A stretch of 64,000 nucleotides of DNA from positions 93,905 through 157,904 of the forward strand of contig NZ_JACBGI020000004.1 of assembly GCF_013391765.2 (NCBI RefSeq), in the 5' to 3' direction. Of the stretch, positions 25,990 through 34,563 are shown piece after piece. Source of the stretch: Thiomicrorhabdus heinhorstiae (GTDB taxonomy: Bacteria > Pseudomonadota > Gammaproteobacteria > Thiomicrospirales > Thiomicrospiraceae). The position numbers and the translations under genes were made by a program. The notes below the pieces were generated by a model. It saw only the letters and a list, made by a program, of their open reading frames with translations, searched no databases and was not told the DNA's origin. Position 1 is the first letter of the stretch. The number at the start of each line of letters is the position of its first letter.

Positions 25990-27345
25990 TTACGACTCTC
26001 TCAATGCCAAATCTTTGGTTTTGATGATCGGTTTCAGAATGTAATCCAGCACAGTATGTTTTCCAACGATAATATCTACATCAGCTGTCATACCAGGAAG
26101 TAGATATAGAGGGTCATTCTCTTTTCCTAAATGGTTTTTATCGGTCTTGATTTTAGCCAAATAGTAACTGTTGCCCTCATCGTCAGTAATGGTATCGGCG
26201 GAAATGCCTATCACTGAACCGTCTAGACCGCCGTAAATCGAGAAATCATAGGCGGTAAATTTTACTTTTGCTTTTAAGCCCGGATACAAGAAACCAATGT
26301 CTGCCGGTTTAATGCGCGTTTCCAGAATTAAAGAGTCGTCGTCAGGAACGATTTCGACGATGTCGCTACCTGGCTGGACAACCCCACCGATCGTGTTGAC
26401 GAACATCTGTTTAATTGTACCGTGTACCGGTGACTTGATGTCGGTACGGTTAACGCGGTCTTTCAGAGCGACTTTGGACTTTTCCAGTTGGGATTTCTCG
26501 GCCAAGACCTTGTTCAATTCCTCGTGTGCATCGTTCATGAATTGCTCTTTTGCTTCGATTCGCTTGGCACGGTTCTCGGTAATTTGCGATTGCAGTCGAG
26601 GAATTTTATTTTGCACGCCTTTGAGCTTTGTCAAAACATCGTTTTCCTGACGCTGCAATTTCAATAGATCCACTTCTGATGCAACGCCTTGGCGTACCAG
26701 AGGTTGCATTAAATTTACTTCTTTTGAAATAAGAGAAAGGGAGCGTTTCAGCTGCTGCTGTTCTCCTAGTGTTCCGCGCAGTTCGATTTTCTTTTGTTCA
26801 ATCTGCTCAATAATAATTGCGTCGTCGCTCTCGCGTTGTTTCTGGCGGGCAAGATACAGCTCGTATTCACGATTATAGAGTGCTTGAACAGGTTCGTTAT
26901 CGGTGATGGTGACTCTTTGAAGCGGTTTGTCGAAAGCCTCGGCGGCCAAACGCTGTGCCCTGGCAATTAACTGCGCTTCCTTGATTTCACTTTCACCGTA
27001 AGAACTGGCAAATTGTGTGTTGTCCAGTTTAAGAAGAGTTTGGCCTTTCTTTACCTTATCACCGGGATGGATATAGAGCTCTTCAACAATCCCACCTTCC
27101 AGGTTTTGAATAATTTGGATCTGAGTGGAAGGAACGACTTTCCCTGTTCCGCGAACGATTTTATCCAGTTCAGCAAAATTGGCCCAAGCCACCGACCAGA
27201 TCAGAACTAATAATACGACCCAAACCACAATTTGAGAGCGGGAAGTCGGCTTCTCCAAGGTCGCTTGACTCAAGCTTGACATGAACTCGAGGTCATTTTC
27301 TTGTAGCTGCGTTTTCGATTTTTTTATCAAGTTTTTAAACTGCAT
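25990..27345 (-). CDS. HlyD-family type I secretion membrane-fusion protein
   Basis: 451 residues. One inner-membrane helix near residues 38-56 (IVVWVVLLVLIWSVAWANFA) is followed by a lipoyl-type half motif (GGIVEELYIHPGDKVKKGQTLL), a long periplasmic coiled coil (about 125-290), a second lipoyl half (DIKSPVHGTIKQMFVNTIGG) and a beta-barrel domain. It links the ABC transporter to TolC. The gene is 19 bp downstream of the ABC transporter gene and the two are surely co-transcribed. Confidence 0.94.
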   Translation of the reverse strand: MQFKNLIKKSKTQLQENDLEFMSSLSQATLEKPTSRSQIVVWVVLLVLIWSVAWANFAELDKIVRGTGKVVPSTQIQIIQNLEGGIVEELYIHPGDKVKKGQTLLKLDNTQFASSYGESEIKEAQLIARAQRLAAEAFDKPLQRVTITDNEPVQALYNREYELYLARQKQRESDDAIIIEQIEQKKIELRGTLGEQQQLKRSLSLISKEVNLMQPLVRQGVASEVDLLKLQRQENDVLTKLKGVQNKIPRLQSQITENRAKRIEAKEQFMNDAHEELNKVLAEKSQLEKSKVALKDRVNRTDIKSPVHGTIKQMFVNTIGGVVQPGSDIVEIVPDDDSLILETRIKPADIGFLYPGLKAKVKFTAYDFSIYGGLDGSVIGISADTITDDEGNSYYLAKIKTDKNHLGKENDPLYLLPGMTADVDIIVGKHTVLDYILKPIIKTKDLALRES

Positions 27346-27364
27346 TAGCTATGTCCTGCGAGAC

Positions 27365-29572
27365 TTATTCGTTTTTATTCAATTTACCGGTTTTCAGAGC
27401 TTCCAAGACGTTCTCTTTACGGCCGTCGGCAATCAGTTTGCCGTTGTCGATAACCATTAAGCGTTCGGTCAATTGCAGAATGCTCATTTTATGTGTTACG
27501 ACAAGAGTCGTGCTGTTGAGGATGCCTTTCTTCAAACGTTCGATCATGGTCTGCTCGGAACGGGCGTCCATGGCATTCGTCGGTTCGTCAAACATATAGA
27601 TCGCAGCATCAAACAGCAGGGCTCGTGCGACCCCGATACTTTGACGCTGACCGCCGGATAGCGATTTACCGCCTTCGGTAATATTTAAGCTATAGCCGGA
27701 CGGATGCTTACGAATGAAATCGTCCACGCCTGCAAGCTTGGCGGCCTTAATAATTGCTTCATCGTCGATGTAAGGAGCGCGGTAAGCGATATTGTCGCGG
27801 ACATCGCCTTTGAACAGAGTGACATCCTGTTGTACATAGTTGATATTGCGACGCAGCTCGGCCGGGTCCAATTGGGTGATGTCGATACCGTCGATCAGGA
27901 TGCTGCCTTCATTCGGTTTATAAAAGCCCAGAATCAATTTTTGAATAGTCGATTTGCCAGAGCCGATACGGCCGATAATCCCGACTTTTTCACCCGGTTC
28001 CAGAACGAAGCTGACGTTGTTCAGTGCCGGTTTGCGCTCGCCCGGATAAGTAAAACTGACATTATTGAACTCGATTTTTCCTTCGAATTTGGGGTGTTGA
28101 ATGAAGCGTTTATTTAATGGACGCTCGACTTCTTTTTCCATCAATTCGTTCAAAGAGTTCAGGGCGGTTCTGGTTTGCAGATAGCTGGTTGCCAAGCTGG
28201 CAAATTGTCCCATAGGGCCAACGGCTCTCTGGCTCAGCATGACCGCTGCGATCAGTCCACCCATTGTCAGATCACCGTCGGTAATCAGGTAAACACCAAC
28301 GATAATAATGACTACGGTGCTGAGCTGCTGGAAGAATTCGGTTACTCGTGCAATGGAATTCTGCAGCATTTTGGATTTGACACTGGCTTGGGCGATTTCA
28401 CCGACAGCCTGTTCCCATTGCCATTGTGCACGGGCTTCGACGCCGAGGGATTTGATGGTATCCATGGCGGTTAAGGTTTCAATCAGAACGGCATTTTTCT
28501 GGTTGTTGGCTTCGTAGGTCGCTTCGATACTGCGCTGGATCGGCCCGGTGAGGAACAGGCTGTAGAGCAGAATGATCGAGATAATCGCAATCGGTACCCA
28601 GACGATGCTGCCGGCGATATAGAAGATAACCAGTAGGAAGATAATAACGAACGGCAAATCGACCACTGCGGCGATGGTCCCCGAGGTGAAGAAATTCCGG
28701 ATAGTATCGAATTCGCGCAGAATATTGGCGAAAGCCCCGATCGATCCATAACGATTGGACATGGTTAAACCAAGCGTCTGTTCAAACAGACGGGAAGACA
28801 TCAGTATGTCGCTTTTTTTACCGGCGATTTCCAGGAAGTAGGAACGCAGATACTTGAGTACGAAGTCGAAAATATATATTACGCTGACGCCGATCGCCAA
28901 TACCCAGAGTGATTCGGTCGCATCGTTCGGAACGATCCGGTCATAGACGTTCATGACGAACAATGGTGTGGCAACGATAAAGACGTTGATAATAAATGAG
29001 GCAAGTAAAACGTCGCGGTAGATCGACTTTGATTCCCATAATGTGCTCCAGAACCAGTGTCCCTCTTCCAGACCGATCAGGTTCTCTCTTTTCTTATCGT
29101 GGTGAATCTTATTGGTTAAATAGACTGCGTAGCCACTGTAATCCTGTTGCAGTTTCTCGATCGGAATAATGATTTCGCCTTCATCGGCTTCCGGCGTAAT
29201 GATGCTGGCACTGCCGCTATCGACATCGATCGATTCCAGAATGCAGGCGCGATCGTTGTTTAGAACCAGAATACAGGGCAAAACCAGGTTGGGAATGTTC
29301 TCAAGCGGACGTTCTTTGAAAGCAGCGATCAAATTGGCTCTTTCGGCAGCTCGTATGAAAAGTTCCGGTGTAATCTGCTCGTTATGAATCGGCAAACCGG
29401 CTATTAAAGCGTCTTTTGAATGGGATTTGCGATTCAGCTTGGTATAGAGAACCAGACAGTCCAGTAATTCGTTCTGGATTTCTTTGTGTATTGATTTGCC
29501 AGAGGAGCTTACCGTCGAGTCAGCCGCTTTAGCATCGGGAGAATGCACGCCATTCTGTGTACTTTCAGACAT
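27365..29572 (-). CDS. Type I secretion ABC transporter (LapB/RTX-type permease-ATPase)
   Basis: 735 residues. An N-terminal C39-peptidase-like domain (about 25-155) lacks the catalytic Cys, as in RTX/Lap transporters. A six-helix ABC membrane domain and a nucleotide-binding domain follow, with Walker A GRIGSGKST, signature LSGGQRQS and Walker B AAIYMFDEPTNAMD. It energises one-step export of a large, C-terminally signalled protein. It heads the ABC-HlyD pair and is about 217 bp downstream of lapD. The exported protein is not encoded in this window. Confidence 0.94.
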   Translation of the reverse strand: MSESTQNGVHSPDAKAADSTVSSSGKSIHKEIQNELLDCLVLYTKLNRKSHSKDALIAGLPIHNEQITPELFIRAAERANLIAAFKERPLENIPNLVLPCILVLNNDRACILESIDVDSGSASIITPEADEGEIIIPIEKLQQDYSGYAVYLTNKIHHDKKRENLIGLEEGHWFWSTLWESKSIYRDVLLASFIINVFIVATPLFVMNVYDRIVPNDATESLWVLAIGVSVIYIFDFVLKYLRSYFLEIAGKKSDILMSSRLFEQTLGLTMSNRYGSIGAFANILREFDTIRNFFTSGTIAAVVDLPFVIIFLLVIFYIAGSIVWVPIAIISIILLYSLFLTGPIQRSIEATYEANNQKNAVLIETLTAMDTIKSLGVEARAQWQWEQAVGEIAQASVKSKMLQNSIARVTEFFQQLSTVVIIIVGVYLITDGDLTMGGLIAAVMLSQRAVGPMGQFASLATSYLQTRTALNSLNELMEKEVERPLNKRFIQHPKFEGKIEFNNVSFTYPGERKPALNNVSFVLEPGEKVGIIGRIGSGKSTIQKLILGFYKPNEGSILIDGIDITQLDPAELRRNINYVQQDVTLFKGDVRDNIAYRAPYIDDEAIIKAAKLAGVDDFIRKHPSGYSLNITEGGKSLSGGQRQSIGVARALLFDAAIYMFDEPTNAMDARSEQTMIERLKKGILNSTTLVVTHKMSILQLTERLMVIDNGKLIADGRKENVLEALKTGKLNKNE

Positions 29573-29755
29573 CCCTTTCCTCGTTATTTCTTTTATATAT
29601 TCTTAACATTTGTGCGGGTTACCGAATATTAGCATAACTGCCCCCCGCTGTAAGAGTTGTTTCGGCAGGTGCAAGAAGATATTAAGTTTTTTCTCTCGAG
29701 AGGGGAGTGAACTTAAGCTTGTCTTCATTTTTGCAGTGAACAGGGAATCGTGAAG

Positions 29756-29779
29756 GGATCGGCAGATACTTGCCGATCC
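29756..29779. repeat. Perfect 9-bp hairpin downstream of lapD
   Basis: GGATCGGCA (29756-29764) and TGCCGATCC (29771-29779) are perfect complements around a 6-nt loop, just past the lapD stop codon. There is no T-run on the minus strand, so it may be an mRNA-stabilising or attenuating hairpin rather than a classical terminator. A CTCTCGAGAG palindrome lies about 65 bp away in the same 217-bp gap. Confidence 0.5.
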
Positions 29780-29789
29780 GGTGAAAAGC

Positions 29790-31721
29790 CTAGCTGAGTT
29801 TTTGCGGCGCTCCGAACAGATAGCCTTGGAAGCCATCGATGCCCAGTTCGTCAAAGGCCTGTCTTTGTGCTTCGGTTTCGACAGCCATAGCAATGATCTT
29901 AATGTCAAAGTGGCTTGTCATATCGCGAAGTTTTTCGACATAGTTGCGCGTCATTTCATTGCTCTCGATCGAACGGGCGAAAGAGGCATCCAGTTTGATG
30001 TAATCCGGTTTCAGTTTCTGCAGGTAGAGAATATTGGCGAAGTGGCTGCCGAAATGATCGATCCCGATACGGATGCCAAGATCTGTTGCTTGTTGAATAA
30101 ATCCGGTAACCAGGGTTTTATTGTTGAGTATCAGCTGTTCAGGCAATTCGATAGAAGCATTTGGTGAAGGTAAACGAGCCAGCTGCTCCAGCAAGCGACT
30201 ACGTGAACTCTCATCCTGGAGCGATTGCAGTGAAATATTGACTGCCGGGTTAATGCATCCGTCATGTTTTTCAAGATAACGATGACACAGCTCGATGGTT
30301 TTCGAGTCCAGCTCGGCCATGCGTTCAAATTTTTCAAACAGGGGTATAAAGAATGCCGCACTTCGCAGGGTGCCGTCGCTCTCCTGCATGCGAAGCAGCA
30401 GTTCCATTTGGGTTTGATCCCCTTGGCGGTCGACAACGGGTTGCTCGAAGAGTAAAAAGGATTGTTGCAGGTATTGGTCAAGCAAGTGTTTTTCCTGAGC
30501 CAGGTCTTCATTGCTTTCGCTTTGTGCATCCTCGATGTAAATCAGGTTTTCATGCTTATCTCGCAGCTGTTGAATGCCGAAGTCAAGCTGGCTCATGACG
30601 CTGGCACGGCTTTTTCCAGGCGAGTAGCGGCAGACCGAAGACGATAAATAGGTTGCTTGCGGATCAATGGAACATCCCTGCAATGTATTCGGCGTATCGG
30701 AAAGGATCTCCTCAAGTACGGAACGAATTTGCCGCGGTGATTTTCCAGGAACCAATACCGCAATTTCACTGCCGTTCAGCCGTCCGAAAGAAATATTGTG
30801 CTGTGAAAAATTCTCTTTCAACAGGCCGGCCAGATGACGAATGAAATTATCGGTATTGGCGTAGCCGAAGTGGTTGTTTAATTCTTTAAGTTTATGAATA
30901 TGCAGCAGGGCAATACTGCCGTCGACCATTTCCTGCTTGATGTCCAGGAAGCTGTCGAAGACCATTTCGAAGTGTTTGCGGTTGCTGAATTCGGTGACTT
31001 GATCCTGATAAGCCAGTTTTTGCAGACGTTGTGTTGCTGCGGCATCGCGATCGAAAATCGCTTTAAGCTTTTCGATCATGGTATTCATCGCTATGACGAC
31101 CTGGCGTAACTCCATGGTTTTAGGTAATTTTTCCTGCAGGATATACTCTTTGTCGACTACGGCTTTGGCTTGTTCCTGAACGCGTTTCAGTGGTGAGAGA
31201 AGGAGCTTGAGACTCAATACCAGCAGCAGGATTGATAGCACCGCAGCGATACCGAAACTCGACATTAGGTTTAAAAAGTTCTGCCAGAGTTCAACGTAGG
31301 CGTAACCCGGATGACTGGTGACGCTCAGCGTTCCGAGAGGCGTCCAGCCCGCTTGGACCATTGCCTGTGCTTCAGGCGTTTTCAATGGGATTTGATTGAT
31401 AAACCAGCTGGGAATGCCTTCGATCTGTTTGGCGTTCTGACGATGGTATAAGACTTTCCCATCCATGTCTGTCAGGGTGATTTGTTTGTAATAGCCGCGA
31501 TCGAAGACGGCGTTAATCATGGTTTCCATCACCGCTAGATCATTCGGATCGGGAATCGTGCTGAGAGACAAGCCGAGGGAAGTCGCGGTATCTTGAGCAT
31601 GGGCGCCAAGCTGTTCTTGCAGGAACTGTTTGGTTGAGGCAAGATTCAAGATGAATATACCGGCCAGGAGCACCAAAAGAATGCTGCTGATAAGTAGAGA
31701 TATTTGTTTGTAAAGGCTCAT
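29790..31721 (-). CDS. lapD: LapD-like c-di-GMP receptor (degenerate GGDEF-EAL, inner membrane)
   Basis: 643 residues. A transmembrane helix (10-30) precedes a periplasmic LapD/MoxY-N-type domain (about 31-150), a second helix (152-175), HAMP, GGDEF-like and EAL-like domains. The GGDEF site is RLNGSEI (residues 314-320) and the EAL site is ELLLR (440-444). Both are non-consensus, so it should bind c-di-GMP rather than make or break it. In LapD systems the ligand-bound protein sequesters the LapG protease in the periplasm. The gene is directly downstream of lapG, which supports the assignment. Confidence 0.9.
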   Translation of the reverse strand: MSLYKQISLLISSILLVLLAGIFILNLASTKQFLQEQLGAHAQDTATSLGLSLSTIPDPNDLAVMETMINAVFDRGYYKQITLTDMDGKVLYHRQNAKQIEGIPSWFINQIPLKTPEAQAMVQAGWTPLGTLSVTSHPGYAYVELWQNFLNLMSSFGIAAVLSILLLVLSLKLLLSPLKRVQEQAKAVVDKEYILQEKLPKTMELRQVVIAMNTMIEKLKAIFDRDAAATQRLQKLAYQDQVTEFSNRKHFEMVFDSFLDIKQEMVDGSIALLHIHKLKELNNHFGYANTDNFIRHLAGLLKENFSQHNISFGRLNGSEIAVLVPGKSPRQIRSVLEEILSDTPNTLQGCSIDPQATYLSSSVCRYSPGKSRASVMSQLDFGIQQLRDKHENLIYIEDAQSESNEDLAQEKHLLDQYLQQSFLLFEQPVVDRQGDQTQMELLLRMQESDGTLRSAAFFIPLFEKFERMAELDSKTIELCHRYLEKHDGCINPAVNISLQSLQDESSRSRLLEQLARLPSPNASIELPEQLILNNKTLVTGFIQQATDLGIRIGIDHFGSHFANILYLQKLKPDYIKLDASFARSIESNEMTRNYVEKLRDMTSHFDIKIIAMAVETEAQRQAFDELGIDGFQGYLFGAPQKLS

Positions 31722-31757
31722 GCTTTCAGTCCTTACGACCCGCTGATCGTTGATAGT

Positions 31758-32438
31758 TTAATTCTGTCCCAGACGTTTTAAAAGGTTGTCCCAGGCTTTT
31801 AACTGCCGAGAACCGCCGGCGATCTCTTTTCCTTTGCCGCGTTGCCGTGCTTTCCACAAGCCTTCACCATTGAAGCTGTAGACCGGTAGCAGGTCCTGAC
31901 GCTGTGTGGCGGGGAGGATTCTTTTATTCAGGTTGTCGAGTACCAGAGGAACCGATTTAGGCGTTTCATAATAGGTTAAAACCATATGTGCCTGATTAAG
32001 GCGTATGGCTTTGACGTAGGTTAAATAGAGTTTGCTTTCCGGTACGCCGAGTGCTTTCAAGGTGAAATATTTTGCGACGGAATAGTCTTCACAATCCCCG
32101 GCGTCGACGGATAACAGCTCTATCGGAGTGGCCCAGTAATCTTTTTTGCCCCAGTTTTGCTGATCGGAAACAAAGCGGACTTCGTTGAAGAAATTGTTGA
32201 CCTTTTGCAGCTTGATCTTTTCGGGAAGATCGATGCTTTCGTCGACTAGGTCTTGCCAGGCTTGTAATCGAAGTCCGGCGAGAAAGTTATACTTGGTTTT
32301 CGCCTTTTGAATATCTTGGGCAGAAACAACTCGGGGAGGCTCTTTGGCCGACAGCCAGTGATATTGGGAAAAAGAGAGGAACAGCAATAATGCAAAAAGC
32401 CCAAGTTGAAGATAGAAAACTCGACTTGGGCTTTTCAT
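31758..32438 (-). CDS. lapG: LapG-like periplasmic cysteine protease (transglutaminase-like, DUF920)
   Basis: 226 residues with an N-terminal hydrophobic signal (LQLGLFALLLFLSFS). The catalytic triad of the bacterial transglutaminase-like Cys peptidases is seen as C116 in VDAGDCEDYS, H151 in NQAHMVLTY and D168 in LVLDNL. The acidic pair E117/D118 matches the calcium site of LapG. LapG cleaves the N-terminal retention module of a giant adhesin at low c-di-GMP. It sits between the OmpA-like gene and lapD on the same strand, with short gaps. Confidence 0.92.
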   Translation of the reverse strand: MKSPSRVFYLQLGLFALLLFLSFSQYHWLSAKEPPRVVSAQDIQKAKTKYNFLAGLRLQAWQDLVDESIDLPEKIKLQKVNNFFNEVRFVSDQQNWGKKDYWATPIELLSVDAGDCEDYSVAKYFTLKALGVPESKLYLTYVKAIRLNQAHMVLTYYETPKSVPLVLDNLNKRILPATQRQDLLPVYSFNGEGLWKARQRGKGKEIAGGSRQLKAWDNLLKRLGQN

Positions 32439-32461
32439 CGATTAAACTGAAAAAATCAGTC

Positions 32462-33166
32462 TTATTTGTAACGGTTCATCGCCGCAGGCATGACGGTAGT
32501 AGCGTCCGCAGGGATCATGTCTTTTGTCATTGGCTGCAGAGTAATACGGCGGTTCAATTGACGTCCGGCAACGGTAGCGTTATCGGCGATCGGCTGAGTT
32601 TCACCGCGACCTACAATGTAGAAACGATCCGAAGAAATGCCCAGCTCTTTTGCAAGAAACTGCTTAACGCTGTTGGCACGGCGCCAGGAAAGACGCATGT
32701 TAAAGGCATCCGGTCCAGAAGCATCGGCGTGACCGGTAATCAGTACATATTCGTTGGCCGGCAGGTTGCGAAGGTAGTCGGCATTTTCTTTTAGAACATG
32801 AACTTGGTCGGTGCGGATAGTGTGTTTGTTGGTGTCAAAGATCGCATTGCTTAAAGTATAAGTGACTGGTTCAACCGGCTGAGGTGCAACAGCTGGTGCA
32901 GTCGCTTCTGTAGGTTTGATATCAAGGTCGTCTTTACGGCTTTGGCAGCCATACTGGTTAACGGTTGCACCCGGTGCCGAGTTAGGGCATTGGTCGACAG
33001 TATCTTTTACGCCATCCTGATCCAGATCTTCGTAGTAGCTTAGAGCTTCAAGCTTGCCACTTTCGATGGCTTCAATTGCGTGTGGTTTTTCGGCCAAAAC
33101 CTGACTGGCAAATAAAGCGTTAAAGGTCAGAATACCTAAAGTTAAGGGGGTTTTGTAATGCTTCAT
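32462..33166 (-). CDS. OmpA-family outer-membrane/peptidoglycan-binding protein
   Basis: 234 residues from the ATG at 33166, with a signal peptide (LTLGILTFNALFASQVLA). A thrombospondin-3-like Asp-rich calcium loop (DLDQDGVKDTVDQCPNSAPG) precedes a C-terminal OmpA domain (LITGHADASGPDAFNMRLSW, then FYIVGRGETQPI ... GRQLNRRITL). The OmpA domain anchors to peptidoglycan. It is the first gene of the Lap locus on this strand. OmpA-like proteins of this kind often accompany LapDG loci; its exact part is not known. Confidence 0.9.
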   Translation of the reverse strand: MKHYKTPLTLGILTFNALFASQVLAEKPHAIEAIESGKLEALSYYEDLDQDGVKDTVDQCPNSAPGATVNQYGCQSRKDDLDIKPTEATAPAVAPQPVEPVTYTLSNAIFDTNKHTIRTDQVHVLKENADYLRNLPANEYVLITGHADASGPDAFNMRLSWRRANSVKQFLAKELGISSDRFYIVGRGETQPIADNATVAGRQLNRRITLQPMTKDMIPADATTVMPAAMNRYK

Positions 33167-33276
33167 AAGAACTCTCTTCACTGATGTTTTCAATAAGGAT
33201 TTGTTAGGTGCCGGTCAGGCGCGGTTTGGATGTTATTTTCCTAGATTATACAGAGTTTGATTTGCAATGCGCAAAG

Positions 33277-33306
33277 AAAAAACGCCTTAGTTTTTAAGGC
33301 GTTTTG
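33277..33306 (-). terminator. Rho-independent terminator after the Fe-alcohol dehydrogenase gene
   Basis: AACGCCTT (33281-33288) and AAGGCGTT (33296-33303) pair perfectly. The minus-strand copy runs into a T6 stretch, placing it about 35 bp downstream of the dehydrogenase stop codon and ahead of the ompA promoter region. Confidence 0.8.
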
Positions 33307-33338
33307 ATCTATGTTAACTATGTATGTTGAAGCGGATA

Positions 33339-34532
33339 TTATAAAGCTTGCTGTATGGCGTCCAAAAGTTGTTCATCTTCGAGAACCAAGGGGTTGCCGA
33401 GCATACTGCCGCTGCGGCAGTTATCGAGTACCGGTTGCAGGTTGTCTGAGGTTAATCCGTAAGCGGACAGGCCTTGCGGGGTATAGTCGCGGGCGTAATG
33501 TTTTAAACGCTCGATTAACGACTCTAACAAGTCCTCTTCCCGTGCTTCGGGATTAAGTAAACGACTCACCATCCGGTATTTGTTCAAAGTCTGTTCAGCC
33601 TGAATCGAGCCGGACTGTTGCAAGCTGTCGATATTAGCTTGAGTGATCGGAGCCAACAGTCGGGCGCAGACAATGCCGTGCGGCGCTTCGAAGAAAGCGC
33701 CGATCGGTCCGGCTAAACCGTGAACCGCGCCCAATCCTGCGTTTGCCAGTGTCGTGCCGGACAAGGTGGCCGCCAACATGAGATTACAGTAACCTTGTTG
33801 GCGAATCTGCGAATCTTGGCTTTTAATCGCTTCAAAGCTACCGATGAACATCTGCATGCCCTGCCATGCTAGAGCATCGGTTAGCGGATTGGGTTTTAAG
33901 GTGGTATAGGATTCCAGCAACTGAGTAAAAGCATCCATGCCGGTGGCGTACAGAACTTCCTGTGGGCAGGTTTCTAAAAGTTGCGGGTCCAGCCATGCGG
34001 ATTGAGCTAACAGCAGATTGCTGCGAAAGGATTTTTTAAAGAAACCGATGCGTGACAGTACCGAATTTTTGGTGGTTTCACTGCCGGTTCCGGCGGTGGT
34101 CGGTATGGCAATAAACGGACAGGTCGGTCCTTGCAACTGTTTACCTGCTCCGACTCCCTCCAGATAGTCCATGACCGAGGTTTGGCTCGGAAGCAGGCCG
34201 GCGATTGCTTTGGCGGCGTCCAGGACGCTGCCACCGCCTAAACCGAGAACGGCTTGCGCGTCCTTCGGACATTGAGACACGATGTCGTCGATCAGATCGG
34301 GAGAGGGTTCGCCGCTGACGGTGAATACTTTCAGATCGAAACTCCCGGTTAAGGTTTGTTGCAGTTGTTCGCCAAAACGGCCTGTTTTCATCAGGCTTGG
34401 ACTGGCGATCAAGATTAGAATGCCGGAGAAGCTTTGTTGAAGGTGTTCACTTAACTGATAACGAATTCCCCAGCCGAAATGTAGATGAGGCATGGGGGCA
34501 AACTGGAATGGATTGATCGGGTAAGTGTTCAT
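33339..34532 (-). CDS. Iron-containing alcohol dehydrogenase
   Basis: 397 residues. The nucleotide-binding half has GLGGGSVLDAAKA and the metal half has ATGMDAFTQLLES, GAVHGLAGPIG and EAPHGIVCARL. These supply the Asp and two of the three His ligands of FucO-like enzymes; the third position (DAFTQ where FucO has DALTH) is Gln here. NAD(P)-dependent oxidation or reduction of a small alcohol is expected. The substrate cannot be told from the sequence. The gene follows rep by 31 bp on the same strand. Confidence 0.88.
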   Translation of the reverse strand: MNTYPINPFQFAPMPHLHFGWGIRYQLSEHLQQSFSGILILIASPSLMKTGRFGEQLQQTLTGSFDLKVFTVSGEPSPDLIDDIVSQCPKDAQAVLGLGGGSVLDAAKAIAGLLPSQTSVMDYLEGVGAGKQLQGPTCPFIAIPTTAGTGSETTKNSVLSRIGFFKKSFRSNLLLAQSAWLDPQLLETCPQEVLYATGMDAFTQLLESYTTLKPNPLTDALAWQGMQMFIGSFEAIKSQDSQIRQQGYCNLMLAATLSGTTLANAGLGAVHGLAGPIGAFFEAPHGIVCARLLAPITQANIDSLQQSGSIQAEQTLNKYRMVSRLLNPEAREEDLLESLIERLKHYARDYTPQGLSAYGLTSDNLQPVLDNCRSGSMLGNPLVLEDEQLLDAIQQAL

Positions 34533-34563
34533 GCAAAAATCTCCGTCGCGAATAGGCTGTCGG

